A DNA stretch of 64,000 bases from NCBI GenBank assembly GCA_977017575.1, contig CDRNVI010000055.1, positions 62,001 through 126,000 on the forward strand, read 5' to 3'. The position numbers and the translations under genes are program-made. The notes beneath the pieces were generated by a model. The model had not been told where the DNA came from, searched no databases, and was given only the letters and a program-made list of their open reading frames with translations. Origin of the DNA: Paramoeba atlantica (lineage: Eukaryota; Discosea). This document shows, in pieces, positions 35,907 to 46,429 of this stretch; position 1 is the first letter of the stretch; every line of letters starts with the position of its first letter.

Positions 35907-37555
35907 ACCCCCCCCCCCACGGTTATTGTTCACAATTTTTATTGCGAGTTTTGTGAACAATAACCGTCATTGTGAATAAGTCGCGTAATTTCCACGTATT
36001 GTTCACATTTTTTAAACTGGAAATGTTTTCCTTTGTAACACGAGGCAAAATCCGTGTCAATCCACTGAAGCCAAGATGTGCAGCTAGAAGGAATTATGCA
36101 GGGGAAGCAACCGAATGTCACGCATAGCGTCTAAGCTGTTTTCCGTCATGTGAACTTTACACGAGTCAAAAATTGCAACTCCATTACTCATTTTATTGCG
36201 CTCAAGGACACGCTTCAGATCGGGCAAGAATGTTCGCTGATAAAAAACGGATGTTACAACACCCTTGGGGGTCCAAGCTCTTTTTGTTCGGGAATCATAG
36301 GCTTCGTTTCTTACAGATGAACGTTTTGGGGAACCTTTCAAAACTATAATAATAGGAAGACGAAATACAGTAAAAGTTTCCAAGATCACACCCGCACCAG
36401 TCAAAAGAGTACCAATTATCTTGAAGTCATTTGGGTCGAGGTTCACACGAACATCGTGATCCCCCGCCTCTGTTATCGTACGAACGCTTCCCATTTTACC
36501 AGAGAGCGTAATTGGAATTTCATCGAAATTGGGGACAAAGGAACAAAGTCTGGTTTTTAGACACCGGTAAAGGTGACAATGTATTTGTTGCGCTTTACGA
36601 GCAACCGTTTCAGGAGTTAAAGAAGACTGTCGCTTGACGTACTTGAGTCGTAAATGGAACCTTTTTAGAAACTTCAAGATGTAGGAGTACGACACAGTGG
36701 TTTTGTTCCCGCAAAGAAAACGCATATCAGGATCTTGCAGGGCTCTTATTGCTTCCTCATGAACCATAGCGGGGCTTACAAACTCTCCAGAAGCGCGCTT
36801 CGCCTCTACAAAGGACTTAAATGAATTTTCAAAGGCGCAGTACGACATTTTTCCAGCGGAGGTATTTTTCGCAAGCCCTTCTGAGTGCGCACTTCTGACA
36901 GAGAACTTTCCCAACGCGCAATTTGCTCCTTTCGATGAACAGAATATAGACCCTTCCACTTAATTCGAACCCATGCTTGTAGCCTGGCTATGGATTTTCT
37001 GTCCTCCTGATCCAGGTCGTTCCACTTTCGTACGATTTTACCTTTGACCTTGTTTGGAACGTCCCGTCTAACAAAGCTTCGTGTATCGGTGCCTCTTAAC
37101 AATATTCGACTTCCCCGCACTTGCTTTTGTGCAGGAGTTGGAATGGGGGACATATTAAGAGCAGCTTCTGGTTCCGAGGATCCTGCAGAACTATCTTCTG
37201 TCTCAGTTTCATTGGAGTCATCTGTTCGAGAAGATTCGCTTGCTTCTGTTTCAGAGGAATTTTCCTCAGATCTTGCTTCGTTGAGTGTCGCATCACTTGT
37301 GCTAATATTGGAAGAATCATCATCTGACAACGCGTCCGCTGAAACAGAGCTTGCTTCACCGTCGCTCGGAACAACACAATATGTTATTTCCCTTGAAGTT
37401 TCCCGATGAAATTCCTTCTGCAATTCAAAAAGATTCTGCAAATCAAGACGGTGATCCCCCAAGGTCATTTCAAAAAATTGTGAACAATAAAGAATGTGAA
37501 CAATAAGTGTCTTTGTGAACGATAAAAAATGTGAACAATAACCGTCGGGGGGGTT
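35907..37555 (-). mobile_element. pogo/Tigger-like (DDE_1) DNA transposon with TA duplication
   Basis: The ends are C-rich inverted repeats sharing ACGGTTATTGTTCACA, flanked by TA (35905-35906 and 37556-37557). The word TGTGAACAATA is repeated three to four times just inside each end, a likely transposase-binding array. The coding strand is minus. An N-terminal acidic/Ser-rich ORF (about 36806-37480) overlaps a second frame (36084-36959) with DDE_1 features: NFDEIPITL, KIIGTLLTGAGV, AIFDSCKVHMTENSLDAM. A further short frame to about 36010 holds SCTSWLQWIDTDFA. At least two frame changes separate the parts, so this copy looks inactive unless introns exist. Confidence 0.8.
36084..36959 (-). pseudogene. 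pogo-like DDE_1 transposase, central part
   Basis: 291 codons. The first catalytic Asp is in FDEIP. A middle block T-P-K-G-V-V-T-S-V-F matches the family's G-W-M-T-x-x-x-F, and the second acidic site is in AIFDSCKVH. The third acidic region (W-L-Q-W-I-D) falls in a different frame at about 36050. The N-terminal helix-turn-helix probably corresponds to RALQDPDMRFLCGNKTTVSYSYILKFLKR. Confidence 0.7.
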
Positions 37556-37602
37556 TAGTTTACAATTCCAATTTAGTATCTTAGTTGCAGACACTCTGAT
37601 GG

Positions 37603-37869
37603 CTACATTTCAAGAACTTCAGAGGAAGAGTAAGTATACCATATTTCTTCAAGAAATGGATATCCAGTACGCACACCGAATGGTCTCGATTTGTTAAGTA
37701 AATCGAAGTCCTGAGCAATTGTCTGTCCCGTAATCTCACTGTAGGAATAATCGACTTCTGCGCTAGGAGACTTCTTCCCCAAAGATACAGCAGCTTGACT
37801 CCTTCGCCGTACTTCGCCGTCAGTATCCAGATTCACCTTTCTATTCCGTTGTTGTCTCGTGGAGGACAT
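37603..37869 (-). CDS. hypothetical 88-aa protein
   Basis: A small minus-strand ORF in the orientation of the host genes, located just outside the pogo-like element: MSSTRQQRNRKVNLDTDGEV with a basic N-terminus, then Y/S/T-rich sequence. No family recognised. It could be a small host gene, a first exon, or a chance ORF. Confidence 0.25.
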   Translation of the reverse strand: MSSTRQQRNRKVNLDTDGEVRRRSQAAVSLGKKSPSAEVDYSYSEITGQTIAQDFDLLNKSRPFGVRTGYPFLEEIWYTYSSSEVLEM

Positions 37870-38340
37870 GAAAACTAATAACTCAATTTACTGTAATATC
37901 TTATTGCATTACCAAATAAATATAGCAGACAAAGAAATACGATACCTGATCCGATTTCAAAGAAATTTACTCTGACTATAACAAAATTACGGCTACAGAC
38001 TACTTATATTGTACCCTACTTTTATAAGTTTTACTCTTTATACCACCTTTTTACTCTTTTTCGTTTATTCGGTACACGAGCACATACGGGACAAAAATAC
38101 GTAGGATAGATATACAGAACCAAAAAAAATATTACCGTAGAAAAAAAGCGCGACAAAATACAAAAAAAAAATGAAAAAAAATGAATATTTTTTTTTGGGT
38201 ACAATGTAAGTTCCCATTTTCCTAAAAAACATTTGGAATAGCTTTGTGGGAGATTTGAATCGAAGGCGTGTGACGATTCGGTCCGATCTACAGTCTAGAA
38301 TCATGAAGAAGCTATCAGGGCATGAAGAGAAGTTTCGTGT
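37870..38340. other. A+T-rich spacer
   Basis: About 470 bp with no supported gene. GGCTACAGACTACTTATATTG at about 37993 resembles the end of the Merlin-like element at 56602 (GGCTACAGATGACTTATATTG), so a Merlin end remnant may lie here. Confidence 0.35.
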
Positions 38341-38349
38341 ACCGTTGAC

Positions 38350-38420
38350 TTACTGTGACCCCCCCTTTTAATATGCACACGTTTTTGGGGTTTGTGCATA
38401 TTAAGGGGGGGCATAAGAGG
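38350..38420. repeat. hairpin element with TTAATATGCACA stem
   Basis: CCCCCTTTTAATATGCACAC is followed after a short T/G-rich loop by its inverted copy TGTGCATATTAAGGGGGG. The left context TTACTGTGACC matches a similar hairpin at 45864-45922. Confidence 0.75.
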
Positions 38421-39336
38421 GGGGAGAACCCGTCCCCCTCCCGATAAAAATTGCGCTTTTATTTCCTGTGCGTTTTTCGGTGGAATTAACCCAATATTGC
38501 ACAATTTTTTTTCCTTCTTTTTTTTAACACTTTTCCAATTTTTACTTCTTCGCCGCCATCCATGAAAGAATCAAAGATTCGCATGGAGGATCAATTTCCT
38601 TCGTGAAGAGGGCATTGGATTGCGACGACTACGAGCGCATCCGTAAGAGCAAAGATTTGGGAAGTTTTTCGAACTTACGTGGAGGTGAGGCGCATACTGT
38701 ACACCCCTGTATTAGGGGGGGAAGCTTGATCACGAAAGCGATATCTGGCCAAACGTTTACATCGCACAGCGTATTGGGCAAGTTCTTCGAAATATTTTTT
38801 GTTTCCATGTTAAAGGGGGTGCTACATTTAGCAGAGATGATGGCCCGGGAGGGGGGCGGGGTTGTTCGTGTGTGCCAGCATTAAAAATGTTAAGAACGTG
38901 TACATATTAAATATTAAAATATTTACTGTGCAGTAGTATTTACTGTTGCGGATTACAGGAACTCCTTAATTCACATCGTACGGTACAGGCTTCTATCATC
39001 ACGTTATCCAAGGTTCCCAACTACAAAAAGTGGTACGGTAATACATTTTGCAGCCTGTGCAAAGAAAAATGATAGAGAGGAGTCGTGTAAATAGCAAAAA
39101 TATGATGCTTAATCCCTCACTTGGAAAATACTGAAATTTTGTCTGCGCTACCACCGTGGAAAAAAATCGCGTTTTTTGTGGGCAAAGACCCAGACAATGT
39201 GGAACGATTACAGGGGGGAAATTAAGTTATGTCAGCAAAAGTCGTGCTAATTTCTGGGATTAACACGATTTATGTTGACTCTTAGGCCGGATGATGGGAC
39301 TTAGCGATCCCAGCTTCCCGATCTAACTCACCCAGC
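38421..39336. other. spacer without recognised genes
   Basis: About 900 bp. A 93-codon plus-strand ORF at 38603-38884 has no family match. The rest is A+T-rich. Confidence 0.35.
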
Positions 39337-40625
39337 GTACCTTGTTGAATTCAACAATATATTTAACTTCTCAGTCCCCCATGGCCCCTTCACCCCATCC
39401 AGCAAAGGAAGAATACCGCCTGGTGTGTCCGCTGCCCTCTTCGCCCCATTCCCCCCCATCACCACCTTGTTTAGCACCCCAGCGCCCTTCATCCCACAGC
39501 GCCGCCCCCTTCGCCGTCCCCCTCACCCCCTTTCGTCACCCCTTCATCCCCCCCTCCTCGCCCCCTTCGCCGGCCCGTATCGTCCCCCCCGATTTATCCC
39601 CTCTTCGCCGCCCCCTTCATTCGCTTCCGCTACACGTTTGCCCTTCTTTGCTGCCCTCTTCGCCGCCCCTCAATGCCGCGCTTCTCCCCACGCTCCCCGC
39701 CGCTGCCTCTCCCCCCCCTCCTGCTCTGACTTCGTCGCCCCCCCTTTCGCCCCCCCTCCCCGCTCACTGATCTGCGCATCCTACGCCGCCTCGCTCACCA
39801 CCAGCGCCGCCCTCCTGGCTCCCCTCCTGCGCAATCTTCTTCACCCCTTCGCCCCCTGCCTGGCCACCCTGTCCGCGCCCCCCTGCGCCCTGCACCGCCT
39901 TTGCATCCGGCGTCCTCTTCGTCCCCCTTCGCCGCCCCTTTCGCCGTCCCCCTTCGCCGCCCCACTCGCTGTCCCCCTACACCCCCTTCGCCGAAGAATG
40001 GCGCCGCCCGGTACCGAATATAACAAGGTACAAAAAAACTAGGGTGTGCGCCATTCATGCCAAACTTTGGAGTCGTTTTTTCTTCTTCCTTTGTGCGGCT
40101 TGCAACTAGCCCATGATAACGGGGCTACAGTGTTAATTCGGAAAGATACGAGCTCGTTGAAGCCGAGGTTTAGCCCTTTGAAGCTGAGGAGCCAGTCCGC
40201 TCAAGGGTATAACACCCTGGATGACTTGGTCCGTTGAAGCTGAGGAGTCTAAATCGTTGAAGCTGAGGAGTCTAAATCGTTGAAGCTGAGACTCGAGACT
40301 CTCGAACTATGCCAGCAAGCCGTTTTCGAGCTAATTTCTCCTTTGGGAGACGTGGGGCGTTCGGAATGAATCAGGGATAGCACCCGATTCGCCGAATAGC
40401 GAGGGCATAGCTCTCCACGTGCCCGGGGGAGGCGACACTAGGACCTGCGGAACACTCGTATGTAATCGTATGATTACAATGTGAAGTCCTAGCCCGAAAG
40501 GGTTAGGATTGTTCAGCGGCCAAGGTGGGTTAAAACCCACCTTTGAGTGGCGACCTTCCCCCAAGCTACCTCGGCTTACTCCGGGGAGGCAACACCCCTT
40601 TACGGGATAAAAAGCCTTATAAACC
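39337..40625 (-). repeat. G/C-rich structured repeat, complete copy (family R1)
   Basis: Read on the minus strand it starts at 40625 (GGCTTTTTATCCCGTAAAGG), passes several small hairpins (for example 40522-40543), then direct repeats of CCTCAGCTTCAACG type (40150-40290), a CCTAGTTTTTTT box and the hairpin GTACC-TTGTTATATTC-GGTAC (40011-40031). About 660 bp of extremely G-rich DNA follow, closed by an inverted GTACCTTGTT at 39337-39346. The Pro/Ala/Ser-rich open frames in the G/C-rich block are present in several phases on both strands and are composition artefacts. A second copy is at 50683-53333 and a partial one near 48318-48900. Confidence 0.75.
40150..40290. repeat. tandem GTTGAAGCTGAGGAGTCTAA repeats
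   Basis: Four to five units around the core GTTGAAGCTGAGGAG; the two at about 40234-40279 are identical over 23 bp. The same words occur, reversed, at 52463-52560. Confidence 0.85.
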
Positions 40626-41790
40626 ATCTATCATCTTGATTTACCATCTACCATGTTCACTTTTTTCCCAAGCTTTGCCAATTCTTACTGTTCCTTAAAA
40701 AACACGCCCATTGAAGAAAAGTTTCATTTAGTCACTCATTTCACAAAGAAAATTGTAAACTTCAAATGCAGTAAAATATTTATTAGAGCACGGACCCATT
40801 TACAAAAGATTCCGAAAAATATATTATAATTTACAAAAGACAATTACCAATCAATCGAGTGACATTTTGTAGCGGAACTCGCGCTCTTTAGCCGCTCGGA
40901 CTATCAAAGGTGACCGTTTTAAGAGTGTTGCATTTCTAGAAATTTTCTTCAGGTTTTCAATTTCTGGGTGAGATATTTTCTTACTTTTTTTCGTCGCTTT
41001 CTTTATGTTCTGACGTGGGACTTCAATCGGAAGCATCACCAAACCATTGCTATCTAGTGAGATAAGTATTTTGATAAAAAGGAAACTGAGTGAAACGTAC
41101 CATGAACCCTCTCCCATTCGCGAGAAGCTTTGCTCGGACCCAAGCTTTTCGCCATTTGTGTGATCATGACCTTTTCCTCTAGGGAAGAAGGTTACTGCTT
41201 TGGGGTCTCTATGGAAATTAGGTCGCGCAAGACCTTCGCTTCAAGCGGGGTGAGCAAATATGCATCCATTTTTTAAAAAAAAGAACAAAATCTATTTTTT
41301 AACATACTTTCGTAACGCACTTTTGTTCCTCACAACCTTTTTCGCATTAACACGACTTTTGTTGACACAACTTTTGTTGCCTCGACTTTTGTTGCGATAA
41401 CGTTTTTTCCCTCCTGTATCTGGAAGAAATATTCTCCTCACACGACAGCGATAGCGCAATATTCATGGTCTTCACCAGCTCACAGAAACTTGCGAGAGAG
41501 AGAGAATACACTTTTTTAGCGAAAGCTATAGATTGCTTGGGGCAATCTGCAATTGTCTGCTTGTGGGATCAGGCGTGCGATGTGGGACTACGAACCTCGT
41601 CGAAAGCCTGTTATCGATGAATTAAAAAGAAAAGCAGGCACGGTAACTTTATCGAAACTTGAACAACAAGAAAAAGAGTTCAGCGAATTTGCTGTCGAAA
41701 GTTCTCTGGTGGAGAATACTATGCGTCCGGAGGGAGCAACTACAAATGCCTCGTGGAAATCGCTTTCTGGTGCTCCAAAATATAAAAAAT
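40626..41790. other. spacer with a possible small minus-strand gene
   Basis: About 1.1 kb. On the minus strand a Lys-rich 88-codon ORF (40851-41117) continues upstream to an ATG near 41268-41270 only if very short introns are assumed, so it is left uncalled. No other structure is supported. Confidence 0.3.
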
Positions 41791-41792
41791 GG

Positions 41793-41880
41793 GGGGTCCA
41801 GGGGGTTCCTGGGGGGGGGTCCAGGGGGGGGGTCCAGGGGGGGTCCAGGGGGGGGGTCCAGGGGGGGTCCAGGGGGGGAA
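41793..41880. repeat. GGGGGGGTCCA tandem repeat
   Basis: About eight units of a 9-13-bp G-run + TCCA motif. The same motif is repeated at 48848-48900. The G-runs would favour G-quadruplex formation. Confidence 0.85.
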
Positions 41881-42584
41881 CATACGCTCTTACCCCATGG
41901 ATAAGGTGGCAAAGTTTGTTGTTGTAACGGATTGCTTGCCGGCGAAAACCTCAGCAATCAACGGATACAGCGGTTCTTTGGAAGCGTGTAATATAATTAA
42001 CCGAATTTGGAATCTGAAGACGCTATATGGTTTTTCGCTCTCTCAGGTGGATACCTGGAGATCAAAATGCAGCAAATCCTCCGTCAATGCAGAAACTCTT
42101 GGAGGACATTCGAAATAGGAAAACATGTGAGATTTTTGTAAACTGTATCTCCCTTATGGCATGGGAAGATAGCCACACATAACGAGGTGAAGATGCCGTT
42201 TTTCCTGTGAAACTTCCCCACCTGTACTATTGGTATCTCCCTCGTCCGCTTTAGCCTGGATTTCGAAGATGATAATTTCATATTTTTGCATGAATATGAT
42301 GCCACAAAAAATGAATGAAAGAAAATGAAATTAAAAAAAATGCCGCTTCGAGGCAGGATGCATTCTCTTCGAAAGCAACGCTAATAGGGAGGGTACCGGG
42401 GCAACGCTAGGATAGGGGGGATACATTATACATACTGTATTGTATGTACGAAAATTCAATAAATCACTTTACAGAAATGAATTGGTCTCTTGTAAATCGC
42501 TTTTGCCCGAATCACATGACTCATAGCTGGATAAACTGAAGGGAGAAGAGCAATCCAAAAAAAATCAAACTACTTACTGTACAC
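41881..42584. other. spacer downstream of the METTL17/Rsm22 gene
   Basis: About 700 bp, no gene supported; it should include the 3' flank of the METTL17-like gene. Confidence 0.35.
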
Positions 42585-45467
42585 TTATGGCACGTATTTC
42601 GGCTTCTGTTTATCTCTTAAATTCCGGTCTCTCATGGGAATAATTTTGCGTAACTTCATCTTTTTTGCCAGAGCTCTGCTTGTCCCGCGCACGACACGTG
42701 ACCATTCCTCTGTACTAACTTTTCGGCCTCTCACTTCAGGAGATTGCATCGAGTCCGGTTTTGCTTGCCCTTGTACCTGAGCACACTGATAAGTATGAGA
42801 GTTCTTATGGATGTTTGAGAGCCCACCTTTTGATTTGACAACAGAGACATCATGCCCAGCGCTGAAGCTATGCAACAATTCGTCCTTTATCTCATGCGCG
42901 CGAAATTTTGGAGATACATTCCCAGATACCTCGTCTTCAAATGAAACTCCGTCCTTTGTGGGGGTCTCAGAGGTGAAACGGTGTTCTCGTGGCGTTCCTA
43001 AAACCATAGATGTCTTTTCCAAGTGAGTATTATTCGCATCGTCGATAAATGTATTCGGTGTTTCCATTTGCTCGTACACTCTTTTAGAAAAGAGGGGAAG
43101 TTCTGGCGGAAATAACCCTCCACATACAGATGATTTCAAAAGCTTCCAACCCCCCATGATTTGCCATTTTTTTGTTGGTGGCAAGTGTGAACGTGGATAT
43201 AATTTACTATCTCGAGCGTAACAACGGCGATACACTTTTCCCCGGACGAGCTCTCCTTCTTTATTACAAAAGGTCGCCCACATATGACCACGATGAACAG
43301 GCTCTTTCACAATTCGAGAATATCCGTGAAGTTCCTTGAGAAAATGGGTAGAGTACTCATCAATCTCACTGCGTACTACGTAAAGTTCATTCTTTCCTAT
43401 TATTCTTGTTGCGTTTTGCACGTGAGAAGTATTGCTCAGCCTGTTGTACTTGTGGCAGGGAACTAGCAGTTTCGTTGGCGAGTTAGGATGTTCGTCGTCC
43501 TTGATATTATCGTCAGCACCTCCTTCGGAGGATGCGGCTTCCAAATTCTTCTCGTAATGATTTGTTTTTTCCAACTCACGAGCCAGCTCCACTTGACGTG
43601 ATCTTTGCGCTGCATCGTCCTCTTGTTTAGTGCGCGCATTCTTTTTTTCGGCTCTTTCTTTACGTGTGGGGGCAACTTCATTCCGAGCAACAACTAAGTA
43701 GCAAAATTTTTCCTTTGCCCGAGAGCAGCGCGTACGTCGGACCCATTTTTCCACAAATGTCAAATCAAATCCCACCGTCGCATGGCATACTCGCATTGTC
43801 TTGTCCTTCGTGCCAACGCAACAATGTTGCATTGGGCAACGTCTTTCGTGTGGGCATGGCGCTATAATGGTTGGCTGCTCGTTCCATACACCAATTCCTG
43901 CCATATCACGAAGCGCTTCTCGAAGCTCCATCATTATTGCGAAACACGCTATGCTTGCATGGTCAATGATCACAAGAACTTTACCTGTTCGCTTCCACAA
44001 TTTTTCCAGTGCAGACTTGCGTGCTGATGACGTTGGGATTTCGCTGAACGTGTACGCTGCTACTACTAGGTCTTCACGCCCATCTGCATCGTCGGCTGCA
44101 AGGTATCTCCTCCAATGCACAAGTGGTAATTCTTCCGCTAAGTTTACCATCGCTGTTTCCATCATTCCTTGGCTAGGTTCAATTGCAATGATGTGCTGCA
44201 TGGGGCGAAGTTTGGAATCACGCTGATTCATTTTATGCTGGACTTCCACAAGCTTTTCCCACCAAGTCTTTGACTCTTCATCAATCTCATCGGACGTTTT
44301 AGAGGTTTTGTTCTTCGCATCATCCTCTGCGATAACGTCCGCTTTTGCAGAATCTTCATGCAACGTGGAGACAAAATATTGAAGTTGATCTACCTTCTCA
44401 TCCGATTCTTGTGTCCAAATTCCCTTTATGTTGTATTGCTTTTCCCCTCTTTCTAAAGAGCGAGTCAAACCTAATCTGTTTTTTACTCTCTCTATTGCAT
44501 TGGCCCCAACCCGGATTAGTTCGCGCTGCAAGTCTAATGGAATGAATTTCATATCTATCTCACCTCGGCGCAGCATTCCCAAAACAGTCATGAAGCGCGA
44601 TCGTCTGCGTCGAGTATTCGTATTGGCTACTTCGCTGGTTTCATCATTGAGAAGTCCAAAGGTATATTTGCGATGAGAGACATTGTGAAAGAACGTTCTC
44701 TTTAAGTGACGCATGGTGGGGCTCGTGCGAACCATGGATTCCGGATCATACACTTCCTTGATAGCGAGCAATGTTGTTCCTGTACCAGCACCAAAGTCAA
44801 GGACGGATTTCGGAACGAACAGAGGCATAAGTTTTGAAAGTTCATGGAATACGCGATATGTTGCGGCGTACATAGCTGGCGCTCTGTATAGAAAAAAAGC
44901 AACACTGTCCATGCTATCGTACAATGCCGTTCTATTTTCTATTGCATTAAAAAGTGCAATTTTTTTGTGAAATTTCTTGAGCTTCATCTTAATCTCGCGT
45001 CTTAGCTGGGCCTGTGCTTTTTCATCAACGATTAGCATGTTCTTGTTGAGATCATCCAAGGATTCTCGTCGCGTCCACATTTTTCGCTTTATCTCGTTTA
45101 AAGTTCCGGGTTGATTCGACGGCAGCATTTCCTCTGCGTTCAGGTCGTTGAAAAGATGCCGTCGGTCATCCTCAGCTCTATATATGAGAATGGGAACCAA
45201 ATCCACCAGTGCCCTTCGTATATCGCTTTTGTCGTGAGTGCGGTATACTCTCATATAAGCAACCTGCATCGCAGTTGACATTCCTATAACCCCTGGATTC
45301 ATATTTGCAAGATCATCGCGTACTCGATACTGCCGCAGTTTTGGGTTCATTCTGCAATACCGAACCAGGCGCCGAAATTCATAGCTCTCTCGTGGTCGAG
45401 AAACTTGAGTACGCAAAAGTCTATAATGATGTCTCGCAAGTCGGTCCAGAAACGCGCGACATGGCAT
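42585..45467 (-). CDS. METTL17/Rsm22-family mitochondrial ribosome assembly factor (960 aa)
   Basis: Residues about 190-560 match the Rsm22/METTL17 family: YRAPAMYAATYRVFHELSKL (194-213), SAM-binding-like SVLDFGAGTGT (221-231), and the iron-sulfur cysteine cluster APCPHERRCPMQHCC (536-550), the family hallmark. These proteins assemble or remain on the mitochondrial small ribosomal subunit. The Gly-rich SAM loop is intact, although methylation is not needed in known homologues. At 960 residues it is longer than yeast Rsm22 (628) and human METTL17 (456). The extra length is a charged insert (about 350-420) and a 380-residue hydrophilic C-terminal extension. It is a lone host gene inside the element-rich region, on the same strand as the gene row. 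Confidence 0.88.
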   Translation of the reverse strand: MPCRAFLDRLARHHYRLLRTQVSRPRESYEFRRLVRYCRMNPKLRQYRVRDDLANMNPGVIGMSTAMQVAYMRVYRTHDKSDIRRALVDLVPILIYRAEDDRRHLFNDLNAEEMLPSNQPGTLNEIKRKMWTRRESLDDLNKNMLIVDEKAQAQLRREIKMKLKKFHKKIALFNAIENRTALYDSMDSVAFFLYRAPAMYAATYRVFHELSKLMPLFVPKSVLDFGAGTGTTLLAIKEVYDPESMVRTSPTMRHLKRTFFHNVSHRKYTFGLLNDETSEVANTNTRRRRSRFMTVLGMLRRGEIDMKFIPLDLQRELIRVGANAIERVKNRLGLTRSLERGEKQYNIKGIWTQESDEKVDQLQYFVSTLHEDSAKADVIAEDDAKNKTSKTSDEIDEESKTWWEKLVEVQHKMNQRDSKLRPMQHIIAIEPSQGMMETAMVNLAEELPLVHWRRYLAADDADGREDLVVAAYTFSEIPTSSARKSALEKLWKRTGKVLVIIDHASIACFAIMMELREALRDMAGIGVWNEQPTIIAPCPHERRCPMQHCCVGTKDKTMRVCHATVGFDLTFVEKWVRRTRCSRAKEKFCYLVVARNEVAPTRKERAEKKNARTKQEDDAAQRSRQVELARELEKTNHYEKNLEAASSEGGADDNIKDDEHPNSPTKLLVPCHKYNRLSNTSHVQNATRIIGKNELYVVRSEIDEYSTHFLKELHGYSRIVKEPVHRGHMWATFCNKEGELVRGKVYRRCYARDSKLYPRSHLPPTKKWQIMGGWKLLKSSVCGGLFPPELPLFSKRVYEQMETPNTFIDDANNTHLEKTSMVLGTPREHRFTSETPTKDGVSFEDEVSGNVSPKFRAHEIKDELLHSFSAGHDVSVVKSKGGLSNIHKNSHTYQCAQVQGQAKPDSMQSPEVRGRKVSTEEWSRVVRGTSRALAKKMKLRKIIPMRDRNLRDKQKPKYVP

Positions 45468-45863
45468 TTTTTGCGTAAAAGCACTAATTATTTTAATTAA
45501 GATATTCGGACAAAAACTACCTAAATTACTAAAAAATTAGAATATTGTTTTTAGCGCAAAAAAGCATTTTATGCTTAATTTTTACACTTTTTCTTTATTT
45601 TTAGACTGTTAGCTCATCACAGATTCGTAGAACTTTTTATTCAAAAGCAAGGGGAGGAACAGAGAGTTACCATTTACTTTAACTTTCCATTTATGTACTC
45701 CGTCATAAACTCTTATCCTCCCGATATTCTCTTGGGATTTATCTTTTACTCCTAACCGGTTCCAACTTTAAATGAAGCTTTAACTGATTATTTATGCTTT
45801 CAGCATACCGTGTTTGTTGGTATGCTTTTGGAGGTTGCCCGTTCGATTCTGTCATTCACTAGT
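45468..45863. other. spacer upstream of the METTL17/Rsm22 gene
   Basis: About 400 bp, A+T-rich, no gene seen; it should carry the leader and promoter or splice acceptor of the METTL17-like gene. Confidence 0.35.
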
Positions 45864-45922
45864 TTACTGTGACCTCCCCTTTAATACGGACAGATTTTTG
45901 GACTGTTCGTATTAAAGGGGGC
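45864..45922. repeat. hairpin element with CCTTTAATACGGACAG stem
   Basis: TACTGTGACCTCCCCTTTAA is followed by TACGGACAG, a 9-nt spacer and the inverted CTGTTCGTATTAAAGGGGG. Shares the lead TACTGTGACC and a C-rich stem base with the hairpin at 38350-38420. Confidence 0.75.
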
Positions 45923-46429
45923 GGTGCCCATGGCACAGAAAATGACGCTATTTCTTACCCGGAAGACCTACTTCTCTTATACCAGAGCTCGATCCTGCGC
46001 CTTGTCGTGGCGCTCTGGATTAACACCCGCAAGGGTTAACCAAGACAGGATCATATGTAGCTACAGAACACGACCGGCACTTAGACGGAGTGCATCAATG
46101 GTCGTGGGAGCACCCTCACCGGATCCTGTCCATCACCCTGCGTTGCGCGGCCAGCATTGAGCCTGGTTGGGACACGTTGGCTGATGTTGGCCAACATGTT
46201 GGCACATGTATGTATGATGCCATGTACAGGGATGCCAACTCCGATCTGGGGGGGTCTAAAATTTGTAAAAATTGTCCAATTTTGAAAAATAATAGCGCAT
46301 TGGAGACCTCTCGCAAAGTTGTATGTCTTTGCCATACTCGGACCGCTCAACTATAGATATTCGATCCGACGAAAAAAAACATGTTTTTTTTGTTCAAAAA
46401 TACGGCAATTTTTAATGTTTTTTTCCTTT

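Noticed and set aside
39342-40042. Pro/Ala/Ser-rich ORFs up to 205 codons in the C-rich block
   Set aside because: Open frames occur in several phases on both strands with the same biased composition and no start context or domain. They follow from the extreme G/C bias of the repeat.
40851-41270. Small multi-exon gene on the minus strand using introns of 15-50 nt
   Set aside because: It needs ad hoc choice of tiny introns; no protein family is recognised and no other gene in the window needs introns.
45990-46120. tRNA-like folds near GGTTAACC words
   Set aside because: No acceptor/T-arm pairing with consistent A and B boxes could be drawn.
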